A stretch of DNA of 64,000 nucleotides from Vigna angularis. Lineage: Eukaryota > Streptophyta > Magnoliopsida > Fabales > Fabaceae. The DNA lies in the NCBI RefSeq assembly GCF_016808095.1, contig NC_068974.1, positions 25,776,825-25,840,824 of the forward strand, read 5' to 3'. The notes beneath the pieces are model-generated. The model saw nothing but the letters and a program-made list of their open reading frames with translations. It had not been told where the DNA came from and searched no databases. Shown here in pieces: positions 1 through 13,060 of the stretch. Position numbers and translations under genes: made by a program. Every line of letters starts with the position of its first letter. Within the stretch, counting starts at the first letter, position 1.

Positions 1-1796
1 AGGAGATGAACCTCTTCTTGTTACCAGTCATGTGTCTTGAAAAACCACTGTCAAGATACCACAATGACTTCTTTGACTTATTAGGCTCCTACAAAAAGAA
101 GTTAAGCAAGGATTTTAGGTCCCCAATCTCAATATGGGTCCTTGGGGTTAGTACATGCAATCAATTATCATTTAACAATATATACCCATGCATACTTCCC
201 ATTTGGTACTCCAAAATGTTTAATGTTGCATTTGTTAGAAGTGTGACCATGCTTCATGCAATAGAAACAACAAACATCATGCATCTTATTTTTTACAAAA
301 GTGCCTTTTTCAACCCAAACTCTACGAGTTTTATTAACTTTAGGCTTCTTATTATGATGCATGTTCTTATTTTTAACATTTCTCTTTCTAAAATTTTTTT
401 GAGCATGTGAGGTAGATTTGGTTGCTTTAGCAAGCAAGTTTTCAAGTATATCAATGTCAAACATATGACTCCTATAAGATACACATTCAATAGGTTTTTC
501 ATTTGCATTAGATTCAAACAATTTAGTTTCAAGATTACTAACTTTATTTCTTAGTATGACTTCTTCATCTAATGCATTTTCATATTTCAGTTTCCATTTA
601 TGGAATTCTTTCTTTAACTTTTTATGAGCAACATCAAGTTTTTTAGATTCATTCATCAATTCAAAGAAAGCTTTTTGCAAATCTAATTCACTAGACTCGA
701 AGCTAGAATCACTTACTTGACTTCCAGCATCTTCTGAGTTAGCCATTAAACATAAATTTGCTTCTTCATCTGATTCACTTTAGCTCGAAGAACTAGAATC
801 ATTTTCTTCCTATGCTATATAAGTCTTCTTCTTCTTGGGAAATTTTCTTTCTTTCTTTTCTTCACTTCTTTTGTTCTTAGGAAAGTCGGTCTTTACATGT
901 CATCTTTCTCCACATCCATAGCACTTGATGCTTGATGGCGATCCTTGATTTTCCTTCTTTTCTCCTTAGTATTTATCCTTTCCTTTTGCTCTCATGAATT
1001 TAGAAAACTTCTTTATCATGAGGCTCATGTTTTCCTCATCATCAAAGTCATCATCATCATTTTTCCTTGACCTTTTTCCTTTTGAGATTTCATATTTAAA
1101 GGCTAAGGTCTTTCTCTTGCCTTGATCCTCCTCTACAGTCAATCTATTTAGCTCAAGCTCGTGCTCACGAAGCTTTCCAAAAAGAATCGCCATTGACATT
1201 TGGGAGAGGTTTTGTGATTCTAAGATGGTTGTCACCTTTGGTTGCCAAGACCTGTCCAATGATTTCAAAATTTTTACATTCAATTCATCAACATCAAAGG
1301 TCTTACCCAACCCTGTCAAGTGGTTCACAATGTGTGTGAAATGCTTTTGAACATCAGAAATTGTTTCTCCAGGCTACATCCTAAACATCTCGTATTCTTG
1401 GATGAGTGTGTTCTTCCTTACGCGCTTTACATCATCAGTACCCTCATGTGTGACTCTGAGGACCTCCCACATTTCCTGTGTTGTCTTACAAACAGAAATT
1501 CTATAAAACTCATCAAGCACCACAGTAGAAGATATTATATTACAAGCCTTAATATCAAATTGGGCTCTCCTATTTTCCTCATTAGTCCAATTAAAATAAG
1601 GTTTTTCCACTTCAACACCATCAGCAGTACTTTTAGGAATATAAGGACCATTTTTTACAGCTTCCCAAATGCCTCTGTCAACAAACCCCATGAAAATTTT
1701 CATTATGACTTTCCACAATGCATAGTTATCACTAGTAAAAAGTGGTGGTCTGTTGATGGAAGCACCTTCAGCGTAAACTTGATTTTGACCGACCAT
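1..1796 (-). pseudogene. Decayed copia gag and start of pol
   Basis: The minus strand encodes a copia Gag that closely parallels the intact Gag at 19983-21608. It starts at 1796 (MVGQNQVYAEGASINRPP) and reads through the UBN2-type gag domain. It is broken by a stop near 1374 (inside the MFRM-PGETISDV stretch), and further breaks lie around 960 and 780. The last open piece, 746-168, carries the Ser/Glu-rich linker and the C-terminal zinc knuckle CCFYCMKHGHTSNKC. Bases 1-90 are the start of pol, including the protease flank (DSG-like, then RHMTG). The rest of pol lies outside the window to the left. No working protein is possible from this copy. The family assignment is firm because of the parallel with the second copy. 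Confidence 0.9.
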
Positions 1797-1827
1797 TTTC
1801 GAAAAGTTTGAAAGAATATCAAAGCAA

Positions 1828-1839
1828 GCTCTGATACCA
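1828..1839 (-). other. Copia primer binding site
   Basis: Read on the minus strand this is TGGTATCAGAGC, complementary to the 3' end of initiator Met tRNA. It lies two bases inside the LTR boundary at 1842, as expected for a copia element running leftward. Confidence 0.85.
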
Positions 1840-1841
1840 AT

Positions 1842-2972
1842 TGTTGGAACAATCGGTACCGATTTTGTGCAGTGGAATCAAAGAGTAATCGGTTTTGAGA
1901 TTGTTAAAGAGCGTAAAGCGTGTTCATTCAATTTAAATGGTTCCTTTAATTTTCTTACAAAAATATTATCGAATAGTTGATGTGTAGAAAATATAAAGAG
2001 TGTATGGAGTAGAAAAATCACTCAAATGATTTTTATCCTGGTTTGAATCAAAAGATTTTACGTCCAGTCGTTAATCACTATAAATAGTGATTAACCTTTT
2101 CACTAAAATATTGTTCACAGATTACAATAAGATGAAATAGAAATAAGAACAGAAAGAACATTCTTTCGACAAACGAACCGGAAGTATAACTGCTCAGCCA
2201 ACTTGAAGAGAACCGCTCCGACCTTAGACACACTAAGTGCGAGCTTCTCCTATTCACAAGACTTGACAAGAGCCCATTATTACTTGAGAACTTCCTCAGA
2301 CAAACTGTATTCTCAAAAGTGGCATAGATGATTTCGAAGGGTTTGGAAGAGAGTATATATAGCCTACTAATCTGATAGTGAAACGACATATTACAATTGC
2401 CAATGATAATCGATTATTGTAAGTGATAATCGATTATCTGCGAGACTTGGAACATATATGATATTAACTCTTCAAATGGTTGGCTTTAGTTCTTCACCTC
2501 CTTCCACAATTTGGCTCGATCCCTTAGTGTCTTCAAATGTTCGACTCGATTCTTCTTCACTCATAGACTTTCCAATTCTTAACATTTTATTCTACAATGT
2601 TAGTTGGACTCAAGTCTTGTACATGTGTTGTGTTTATCTGTCTTATTCAACTTTCAACTGTTATACGTCGTTCGGCCTTTTAGCTGTGTTCAGCCTTCAA
2701 CTGTGTTCGGCTTTCATCTGTTATACATTGTTTGGTCTTCAACTGCGTTCGGCTAGTGTTTGTCCTGTGTTCGGCCTTCATTTGTTTGTGACCTTTCAAT
2801 CTTCAACTGTTATACACTGTTCGGTTTGCATCTGGGCTCTTGTTCCCTTTCCTCGCAGACCAACACACATGAGTGCTTTTAAACTTAAGACAACAGGGGT
2901 CTTCATATTCTTTACTTTGTAACATCATCAAAGTCATTGTCTTCAAGACACCAATGCTCCTCATTTGTAACA
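1842..2972 (-). repeat. 5' LTR of the leftward copia element
   Basis: The LTR begins TGTTGG at 1842, directly beside the primer binding site, and ends TAACA at 2972. The last ~40 bp (ACACCAATGCTCCTCATT...TAACA) match the end of the solo LTR at 28841-29835. The start of the LTR at 18988 matches it in reverse complement. A near-perfect 26-bp palindrome (2070-2095) and two copies of ATAATCGATTAT (about 2408-2440) are shared with those relatives. At 1131 bp it is longer than its relatives (995 and 940 bp), partly because of the repeat at 2655-2845. The matching 3' LTR is outside the window, so the TSD cannot be tested. Confidence 0.85.
2655..2845. repeat. Degenerate TTCGGC-containing tandem repeat in LTR
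   Basis: About seven imperfect copies of a phrase built from GTTCGGCCTT, CAACTGT and TATAC follow one another inside the LTR. They are not seen in the two related LTRs, so this looks like a local expansion. Confidence 0.6.
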
Positions 2973-5150
2973 AAAGTTAACTCCGTTAACCTAAGATAGG
3001 GAGACAATTGCTTCAATTTTTCACTTTTAGGGACTCAATTAGGGAAAAAAAATAAGAAAATGACCTATTTGAGAAAACCTAATATAAATAAAGACTACAA
3101 GAATGATTAAACCACAATTATATAAAGTAGAGATTAATATTGAAAAAATGTAAAACATGGTAAAAATAAAAAATATAACACAATTTTAATACTAATAAAA
3201 ATTGATATTTATCACCATAACAATAAATAAAATAATAAAGTAAATAATTTAAAAATCAAATATTTTATTGTTTGATATTATGATTATTTATTTAGTTTTT
3301 TATAGTACATTGTTTATTATTAATTAATGTGTCATACATATATTACATTATTTTTTATTTTTAGTTTTTTAAATTTGAAACAATTATGTATTATGTATTT
3401 TATACTAATTAATAAAACTGATATATTATAATTCTTTTTTTCTAATTTTAAAGAATGCAAGGAAGAAGAAAACTCTAGTTTCGTCATAGCATCTTTGGCA
3501 AAAAAATTCACGCCCGTGAATATTTACGAATAAAATTAGTGAAGGATAGTTATTATCGGCGGATATTTATTACCTATGGATAACGGATATTTTAATATTT
3601 ACTTCTAAAAGGGTTGGGTGTGGGTATTATATTATCCGACCCACAGGTACTTGTTACACGCAAAAAAAAATAATAATTTAATTTATAATTTTTAAAATTA
3701 AATTTTTTTATTACTCTAGAAATTTTAATAACAGGGTTCTAATGGCTTGGGCTTAGATGCGACATCATGTTACTTTCAATTACTTTTATTTTTTTACAAA
3801 ATGAAAACAACACCCCTTTAGGTCCCACAGAAACCACATCACCATTACGCACATCCTCTCAAGTTCTCTCATTCTCTCGAGCATCTCCGTTTCACGATTT
3901 CATTATGCACGAACCACAACTTTGTCTTCCTCTCAAGTTTTCATCATCATAGAACCTTCATTTCATTCATAGAACCTCCATTTCCACTAAAATCTAGCCT
4001 CTATTCGAAGCCTTTACACTTTCTATTCACATATCTTTGGACGGCAACATCCTTCTTTAGGGTTTTTCATCCTTTTTTTGCTTGTTTCCTCCATTTTGAC
4101 CGATTAAACCTACTTTTGCACTGATTAAAAGCATTTCCACCGATCAATTTCTCGTTTCCATTGATTAATCAGTCCAGATTAGGGTTCCTTCTAGATTTTA
4201 CAGTTTTTCACTATTCATTTTCGATTTTGCGTTCTCCTTCGAGTTTTTACCATTTTGCTGCCTTGTTCTGCATTAGAGGAAGCTTCGAGAAAACCTTTAA
4301 AGTATATTTTTTAAATATTTACAGGTTGAAAACAGGTATCCAATGGATACCCGTCGATTTTTTCACAAATTTTTTTTTATGCGGATATCCAACTAGTAAC
4401 GGCGGGTTGCGGGTATAAAAGAGATTTAACTTGTGTATATAAAAAGGATTTAACTTGTGTATATAAAAGGGATTTAACTTGTGTATATAAAAGGGATTTA
4501 ACTTGTGTATATTTTAATTTTATCTTTTAATAAATATCTATTTTTTTTCAATGTAATTATTTTCTCTATTTGATTTTTTTAATTAAAATAATTATTTATA
4601 GTAAAATTTACCTATAAAATAAATAGAAACTATTAACAATAAAATTATAAACATTGTATATATTTATTTTTATAATTATAATTTTATAATTTTTTGTTAT
4701 CATAAATAAAAAAAATATATTTTCCCTGGTATAAATTATAACAACATCAACATATAACATTACAGTAATGTCTCATATTATCAACGCATATACAAAACTA
4801 TAATTCGCCAATCGTCTTTGAATGAAGAGCAAAGTTAATAGGTCTTCAATGACATTAACCATTCAATAAAAATATATTTTTTTGAGGGTCAAAATTTTAA
4901 CTAAGCTTTTCAAAATTTATCAGCTTAATTTGAATAATTAAGTGTAAAACATAGGTGAGAGTGTTTAAGACAAGATTGAAAGTGGCGAGTTTTTTAAGGT
5001 TACTTGGTAAACATTCTAAAGTGAGTTAAAGTGGTCAGTTTAGAGCAATATTTGCAGCATCAGGTTTTGTTGATGGTGTTGGGCTTGCGTAATTAACGGT
5101 GGTGACCCTTTTGGTTATCATTTATGGCATCAGTTCTTAGGTTGTCGATT
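2973..5150. other. AT-rich intergenic DNA, no gene seen
   Basis: Mostly AT-rich sequence without a supported gene. A pyrimidine-rich, gene-leader-like stretch at 3767-4160 lies between two segments with TGGATAC/GGATATCC-type words (3550-3660 and 4320-4415). It may be a degraded transposon carrying a gene fragment, but no clear terminal repeats could be fixed. The short open frames at 3767 and 4161 look like chance. Confidence 0.5.
4417..4512. repeat. 24-bp tandem repeat, four units
   Basis: Four consecutive 24-bp units share the core GGATTTAACTTGTGTATAT. The first unit reads GAGATTT and the second differs by one base. Units start at 4417, 4441, 4465 and 4489. Confidence 0.95.
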
Positions 5151-5339
5151 TATGGAAGCAAAGTTCATTAAATACTCATTATTCACCTTGATCTCCCTTC
5201 TGCTACACTTAACTCTACCACACTTCTATCCATCAACAAACGCACCAATGCCCTTCCCCTTTAAGAAACAGAAACCCAAACCCAATAATGGTAAAGATAA
5301 AAAGGACACACTAAAGTTGGTGCCAATAGGCTTCTCTTA

Positions 5340-7112
<1,773 letters not shown>

Positions 7113-7959
7113 GTCAAGTTGTTCAATTGCAGTTGCCACCTAAGTCCACATAAATTCTCACTCTGTAACATTCAGATCCTTCTTCCAGGGTTTTTTTTCC
7201 CTTTTGTTTGATTTCATAAATAGCTCTGCAAACTCTATACTATAGTGTTCTACAGCAGGTCTACTTGTAAAATTGAATATGAAATGATGCAAGGGTTTGC
7301 GTAATTATTTAATATGAAATGATGATGGGTTGGATTTGAACACAGCAGTTTTAGCCCACATAACTTCAATAAAGAAAGGACAACTTCTTCTGCACCTCCA
7401 TAGCTTTCTTCCTACACTGCATAATTCTTTTTTTTCATTTTATGGTTTGTTTAATCCAAAAATCATTTTTAACTTTTAGACTGCAGAGTAAACAATTATT
7501 TTTGAATTATATAATCTGAGTTAATTTTTTCTAAAAAATATTATTTTCAGATTTGGAAGATAAAAGTGACTTTCGAAGTTGAAAGTCAACTGACTTCCCA
7601 TTTGTAAAATCCGAAAACTATTTTTTTTTTAAAAAGACTTTTTAATTTGTGTAATCTAAAAGTTATATTTTGAATTCCACCATTTGAAAGTAAAAATATG
7701 ACTTAGATAAAAAAGACAAAATAAAAAAAATATATAAGAAATGTAATGAAAATGTTATGGAAGCGCAAAAAGAAACTGACTAAAGCAAGCCTGATCTTGG
7801 AGAACAACTATAATGTTAAGTGTTTGGGAAGTTGATTTTAATTAAAATCTTAGATCATTTCGTTGTAAAAATAATAACTTAGTATAAAATATTTTATCTA
7901 ACATAAAATTAGTTGTACCTGAAATATTTTGAATTATTTTAAAATAAAAAAAGGAAATA
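7113..7959. other. 3' flank of ROP and AT-rich spacer
   Basis: The first ~200 bases are probably 3' UTR; a repeat of the coding-end words GTTGCCACCTAAGTCCA occurs at about 7131. The rest is AT-rich and without a supported gene. Confidence 0.5.
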
Positions 7960-8032
7960 GCGCCTGTAGCTCAGTGGATAGAGCGTCTGTTTCCTAAGCA
8001 GAAAGTCGTAGGTTCGACCCCTATCTGGCGCG
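7960..8032 (+). tRNA. tRNA-Arg (anticodon CCT)
   Basis: A 73-nt cloverleaf is visible. It has acceptor strand GCGCCTG against CTGGCGC with one T:T mismatch, A box TAGCTCAGTGG, anticodon stem TCTGT/GCAGA around the loop TTCCTAA, and B box GGTTCGACCCC. The anticodon CCT reads the Arg codon AGG. There is no intron. The 3' flank has only a weak T run (TTTCTTT). Confidence 0.96.
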
Positions 8033-8312
8033 CTTTCTTTGTTGTATTGATTCAAAACTTTTAGTATCTTTGTAACTTTAGTTTTTTATATAATTTTATT
8101 AAACAAAAATCTATAGTTTTAATAATCCAATCTATTTTCAATTCACTTATATATGTAACTCTATTATAATATTAGAACATGTATCTCTGCATTTTTTTAT
8201 GTATTTGTGCTATAACATGAGTTATTATATAAATTGATTAAATTAATATGTAAAGTAAATTTTTATTTATCAAAAAAATTAAATATATTTTTATAAATAT
8301 GATAAAAAAATA

Positions 8313-8570
8313 GGTTTAATCCTTTTGAACATCCCTATTTGTGGAGGTTTGTCTCAAATAGGTCATCGTATTCTAAATGGTGTAAATTATGTTTCTTATT
8401 GTGTAAAATTGAATCAATTTAGCCCTCGCCGTTAATTTGGCTGGACGGCGTTTAAAAATGTTGTGCGTGGCAGAGTGACATGACCAAGTTTTACTGACGT
8501 GACACACATTGGCCGCTGAGTTGGCTTTCTTTTATTTACATATTTAATTTAGTTGAATTAAAACAAAACG
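8313..8570 (+). repeat. Left terminal inverted repeat of the MULE
   Basis: Reverse complement of the right end at about 12305-12565, with scattered mismatches and small indels. Recognisable shared words are GACATGACCAAG, TTTTACTGACGT and TTGTGCGTGGCAGAGTGACA. Confidence 0.9.
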
Positions 8571-9117
8571 CAACATTTGAATAAAACATTAAATAAATGA
8601 AAACGCAACGTTTAACTCATTGAAAACTGATTATAATGAAGGGAATTTCAATTTGATTGTTGACTGGTTGCGAAATTGGGGATTTTTGGGAAAATAGGGT
8701 TTTATCGAGGCGAGAAATTGTTGAGTGGGTGCGAAAAATCGTATACGTGGTTGCAAAGTAGGGTTCGTTTGAAGATTTTGGAGTGATCTATCGGTACTAA
8801 ATCAATGGAATCAGCAAGCTCTTGGTGGTGAATCACGTGGAAGGCAGTGGCGAAAGTGTTGGAGGTGAATCACGTGTTCAGGTTTGTAAATGCGCTTTTC
8901 ATTGAATTGTTTGATATTTTGTCCTTTTATGGTTGTCCCACAATGTTGCATGGTCTATCTTGTTTCATTTTTTTTTTTGCAATGTGGTCCCCCAATATTA
9001 AAGTGTTGTTGGATTGTCTTTTTCAGTGGGTTGTGGTTTGCATATATTCTTAATATTTTTTGTTGTCGTCGTTTTCTTATTTCTTTATAGGTTAAATATA
9101 AGTTTGTTTTGTACGTC

Positions 9118-9786
9118 ATGGAGGAAAATTTCCAAGTTGTTTTCCACCACGGTGGAAAGTTCATAAATGAAGGGAAACTTAACTATGAGGGGGAGAGTAC
9201 AACTTTGTTGTTTGACCCAAACATGTGGAGCTATTTCCTTGTAGTCAGTGTAATGAAAGGGCTAGATTATGATGGGTTTAAGGAGTTGTGGTACTGCGTA
9301 GGTGGTGGTTCTGTGTTAGAAAATAGGTTGGAGCCTTTGTTGGATGACATAGGAGCCATGCACATGATTACCTTAGCTAGGCTTAATGGTGAGGTGCATC
9401 TTTTTGTTGTTCACACAGTCTTTGAACCTGATGTGATACATTTGTTAGAATATGCTTCTCAGAATACAGGTGAAGTAGAAACTGTTGAGGGTGAATGTGA
9501 ACAGCAAGGTGGGGCGGAATGTCAACAGGATAGTGAAAGACAATGTGAGGTGCCTGGCAATGAAGGTGAGAGAGGTCAATGTGATGGTATGAGTGAAACT
9601 GTTGTTGTTTCAGAAGAAAAATGTGATGATGTTGTTAAAGGTGAAATTGAAACACAGGTTGGTGTGGCTGAGTGTGAAGGGGATGCTGGTGATGTTCGTA
9701 GTTGGAGTTCTAGTGGTGAGGATGTTAATGATCATGATGGCAATGATGAGGTTAATTATGGTTGTATGGAAGGTCTGGTTGTGTAA
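9118..9786 (+). CDS. PB1-like N-terminal ORF of a MULE transposase
   Basis: The ATG at 9118 opens a 222-residue frame beginning MEENFQVVFHHGGKF. Residues 1 to ~120 resemble the PB1-like domain found at the N-terminus of many legume MULE transposases (FDPNMWSYF, YDGFKELWY, GAMHMITLARLNGEVHLFVVH). After that comes a long acidic, Glu/Gly/Cys-rich linker (about 120-215) ending MEGLVV. In intact relatives the protein continues into a MULE DDE domain. Here the frame stops and a minisatellite follows, so the product would be only the N-terminal module. A 5' leader intron is possible, since TTTATAG at about 9085-9091 resembles an acceptor. The family match is from memory of similar proteins. Confidence 0.75.
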   Translation: MEENFQVVFHHGGKFINEGKLNYEGESTTLLFDPNMWSYFLVVSVMKGLDYDGFKELWYCVGGGSVLENRLEPLLDDIGAMHMITLARLNGEVHLFVVHTVFEPDVIHLLEYASQNTGEVETVEGECEQQGGAECQQDSERQCEVPGNEGERGQCDGMSETVVVSEEKCDDVVKGEIETQVGVAECEGDAGDVRSWSSSGEDVNDHDGNDEVNYGCMEGLVV

Positions 9787-9837
9787 ATGTTCAGTGTGAT
9801 ATAGAAGAGGAGGTAGGAGATGGAGTTGGCAATCGTT

Positions 9838-10110
9838 TTCCTTTATATCGTTCGGCTTTATACGTTTGCCTTTATATCGTTTGCCTTTATATCGTTCGGC
9901 TTTATACCGTTCGGCTTTATAGGTTTTCCTTTATATCGTTTGCCTTTATACCGTTCGGCTTTATACGTTAGCCTTTATATCGTTTGCCTTTATATCATTC
10001 GGCTTTATACCGTTCGGCTTTATACATTTGCCTTTATATCGTTTGCCTTTATATCGTTTGACTTTATACCGTTCTGCTTTATACCGTTCGGCTTTATACA
10101 CTTGCCTTTA
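9838..10110. repeat. 15-bp minisatellite replacing the transposase core
   Basis: About 18 copies of a 14-15 bp unit CTTTATAYCGTTYGS run without a break. Examples are CTTTATATCGTTCGG and CTTTATACCGTTCGG. Because most units are 15 bp, several frames stay open and encode five-residue repeats rich in Leu/Phe and Tyr. This is a consequence of the repeat length, not evidence of a gene. The array sits between the PB1-like exon and the SWIM exons of the MULE. Confidence 0.95.
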
Positions 10111-10164
10111 AATGTTCCTTGACCAATTAAACACTAATATTGTTTATCTTTATCACGCATGTAG

Positions 10165-11061
10165 GTACTGGTCACGATCTAGATTTAGCAGCACACCTCA
10201 ATGTGATACTTTGGTAAACAACATGTCAGAGGCTTTCAACAGTGTAATGGTGCATACAAGGTCAAAGCCAATCATAAGCATGTTGGAGGACATCTGCCTT
10301 TACTTGATGAAGAGATGGGCAACTAACAGGACAAAAATACAATCATTGTCTGGGGAGATTTGTCCAAAAATCAAGACTAGACTAAATAAGGAGTCTCGGT
10401 TAACTAAATATTGGATTCCGAGGTAACCTAAATGCAACATTGTTTGATGATTTGTGTTAAAATGTATAGTTTTCATTCATTATTCATTTTCTCCTATTCA
10501 CTTTACAGTTGGCCAGGAAACAAGCTGTTTGAAGTTTGCCATGTCTCCCAAGCTGGTGACAAGTTTGTAGTGAATTTAGACCAAAATTTGTGTACGTGCA
10601 AGAAGTGGGCTATCACTGGCATACCGTGTTGCCACTCCTTGGGTGCTATGAAATTCCTAAATCTAGATGTAGAGGACTTCATACCATGTTCCTTTAGGAT
10701 GTCAACATATGAAGAAATATACTCTTCAATTGTGTATCCAATAAATGGTAACAACATGTGGGAGATTACCACATGTGTTGATGTCCTCCCTCCACCAAAA
10801 AGAATATTGCCTGGGAGACCAAAGAGGAAGCGAAGGTTAGAGCAATGGGAGTTGGTCAAGGACGACACAAGAATGAGGAAGGGTGGTCTAAAGAAAAGAT
10901 GTGGCATTTGTAAGAAACTGGTCCACAACAGGACTTCTTGCACCAAATCAACACAGACAAATGATGACAACTCTCACCAAACACAAGAAACTAACCCATC
11001 AACTCAACCAATGATGTCATCATCAAATCAGGATGAAGCTGTAGGTCAAGGGGATAAATGA
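10165..11061 (+). pseudogene. MULE transposase C-terminus with SWIM zinc finger
   Basis: Two exons can be read: 10165-10422 (from an acceptor ATGTAG; YWSRSRFSSTPQCDTLVNN and a KRWATNR segment) and 10509-11061 (from acceptor TTACAG). The second holds the SWIM finger CTC...IPCCH (CxCxnCxH) near 10590-10640. It then has a GRPKRKRR basic stretch and a C-terminal CX2CX4HX4C knuckle (CGICKKLVHNRTSC). In MULE transposases this region follows the catalytic domain and contributes to DNA binding. No DDE catalytic domain is present upstream, only the minisatellite, so this is the tail of a broken gene. The stop is TGA at 11059. Confidence 0.85.
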
Positions 11062-11555
11062 TCAATTGTAATGTTTAGACAATGTAAGCATGTGAACAAT
11101 TGTAATGGTTGTCAGATCATTTTGTATAAGACAGCAGTTTGTTAATCTTTAGACAATGTCAGTGTGGTTTTATCACTGTATATTTGGATGTTTAATTTTG
11201 GTTTGTTTATCACTGGTTATCAATGAATCAGATGTCTTTTTTTATCATTGTTTATCACTGGTTTCTTTATCACTGGTTATAATGAAATTAACATATATTC
11301 TTGCAGATATATGTCAGGTTTAATCACACAAACAATATATGTCTTATCCCAAGTTAGCAGATTCTTATGCATGTGGCAACAAATTGCTTAGTCCATACCA
11401 TATAAAACCAATATATAGACCTCTCTTTACACCATATAAGATTAAAAAAGAAAAAAACATTTTTTAGTCATATCAGATTCAATAACCACAATTGAATTTC
11501 TTAGTCATAAACACACCAAACAAGTCTGATTTTCATTAAAATGGAAGAAAACTAC
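11062..11555. other. Spacer between the convergent MULE ORFs
   Basis: AT-rich sequence with repeated GTTTATCACTGGTT words at 11155-11285. It is probably the shared 3' end of the two convergent transcription units. Confidence 0.45.
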
Positions 11556-11572
11556 AACACACTTACAACACA

Positions 11573-11936
11573 TCAGCCCATTCTCATCAACATTGAAACT
11601 AAAATTGTGTTTATTACACATAAAACACAAATCAAAAATATCAACACATTCATCCATTTTTCAACAATGAAGACAGATTTGTCTAACTTAACTAACATTT
11701 TCCTATTATTATCCATTTCTTCACTGTTCAGCAAACTTTCTTTGTTTCCTTCAGACTTCAACCATGTGCCCCTTTCGTCTTCCGCAACATCAGTGCACCA
11801 TCTGAAGTAGTTGCAACCACCGTCTTCAGTATCACTATGTATAAAGAACAATCTCTTCTTAAAAACACTTCCACATAATACAAAGGTGAAATAAATCATA
11901 CCCTATACTTCGAGCATCCCCAAAATTACTTGCCAT
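11573..11936 (-). pseudogene. GRF-type zinc finger / membrane-anchor ORF in MULE
   Basis: On the minus strand an ATG at 11936 starts MASNFGDARSIGYD. After a frameshift near 11890 the frame continues with LCGSVFKKRLF, GGCNYFRWCTDVAEDERG, a polar linker and the hydrophobic segment NVLIFLICVLCVINTILVSM (likely one membrane helix). The order short N-terminus, Cys/Trp-containing GRF-like finger (FRW), linker and C-terminal helix matches a small protein family common in legume genomes. Its Cys set is incomplete here. It runs toward the transposase ORF inside the same terminal repeats, so it appears to be the element's second gene. Function is unknown. The frameshift makes this copy non-coding. Confidence 0.6.
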
Positions 11937-12304
11937 GATTCTTCATAGTTTTAGTAATTCTCAATGCACATCTCAGTCCATAGTGGCAAATCGGTGAACA
12001 CACATTAGGGTTCTCCTTTCGTCCCACATTGCATGTCAACGAACAGCAAAAATGGTCCTTCGACACGTCTTCGAACAACTACGTTCAGCACCCACCCACC
12101 TGCGTCACAAATCACCCTCCAACAACAACCTTAACAAGCTCCAACACGAACCTCGCTTACCTCGCTCTCCTCAACGATCTCAATCTTCCAATTTAGGGAT
12201 TTATAGAAAACCCTATCTTCCCAACTTTCCCCAATTTCACACCCAATTTCTGACTCAAATTACAAAAACCTAAATGTCGTTATCAGTTTTGCATAAATAA
12301 AACA
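11937..12304 (-). other. Putative 5' leader of the MULE second gene
   Basis: GC-richer sequence between the GRF ORF and the right terminal repeat. It mirrors the position of the leader at 8571-9117 on the other side. No domain is recognised in the plus-strand frame at 12052-12273. Confidence 0.35.
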
Positions 12305-12565
12305 TTACGTTTTGATTTCATTCAACTAAATTAAATATGTAAATAAAAGAAAGCCAACTCAGTGACCAATGTGTGCCACGTCAGTAAAACTTGGTCATGT
12401 CACTCTGCCACGCACAACATTTTTAAACGTCGTCTAGCCAAATTAACGGCAATGGCTAAATTGATTCAACTATACACAATAAGGGACCTAATTCAGACCA
12501 TTTAGAATACCAGGACCTATTTCAGACAAAACTCCACCAATAGGGATGTTCAAAAGGATTAAACC
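12305..12565 (-). repeat. Right terminal inverted repeat of the MULE
   Basis: Partner of the left repeat at 8313-8570. It reads CTTGGTCATGTCACTCTG toward the centre of the repeat and ends GGATTAAACC. Confidence 0.9.
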
Positions 12566-12894
12566 TAAAAAATAAAAAGAGAATATGTTGTAATTTTATT
12601 CAAAAAAATTTCAAAATAATGATTAATTTTAGAACAACGATTAATAATAATTATATCATAAAAAAATGAATATGAAATGGTTTTATTTAATAAATTTTCA
12701 AAACAACGATTATTCTGAAAAGGGCTGTTAACAGTATTATAAAAAGTAAAAAGTAAAATAAGAATATGAATTATGTATATTAAAAAAAGTAAATATAGAA
12801 ATATGACATAATATGATATTTCCTTTTTACAAGATTTAATAGGATAACATTTATACGGACTTGCAACAAAACATAATTTAATAAAGGATAATCA

Positions 12895-13052
12895 TACTTT
12901 GACAATATTTTTTTGACAACAATTTAACACCATCTACGTGTCATTCTGTGATTGGTCTATGCTGGTGTTTATGATTATTATTATTGATTGTGGAATAATT
13001 TTGAACCAATCACAGAATGACACGTAGATAATGTTAAAATGTTATCAAAGTA
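12895..13052. mobile_element. MITE, 158 bp
   Basis: The two halves are inverted copies. TACTTTGACAATAT...CTACGTGTCATTCTGTGATT on the left pairs with CCAATCACAGAATGACACGT...TTATCAAAGTA on the right, around an AT-rich centre. TCA flanks both sides (12892-12894, 13053-13055), a possible 3-bp TSD. The superfamily is not certain. Confidence 0.85.
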
Positions 13053-13060
13053 TCATTATT

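Larger units (their letters stand above)
8313..12565. mobile_element. Mutator-like element with two convergent ORFs
   Basis: Terminal inverted repeats of about 255 bp (8313-8570 and about 12305-12565) begin GGTTTAATCC and end GGATTAAACC. They share long stretches such as the one around AGTTGGCTTTCTTTTATTTA. The 9 bp on either side (AAAAAAATA and TAAAAAATA) match at 8 of 9 positions, as expected for an aged MULE TSD. Inside are a PB1-like ORF and a SWIM transposase C-terminus on the plus strand, and a GRF-finger ORF on the minus strand. The catalytic core of the transposase is missing, so this copy cannot move by itself. Confidence 0.9.

Noticed and set aside
9820..10122. Open frames of 100 codons across the minisatellite, Leu/Phe/Tyr-rich and membrane-like
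   Set aside because: The frames are a by-product of a 15-bp repeat lacking stop codons. Several frames are open at once and 14-bp units shift between them.
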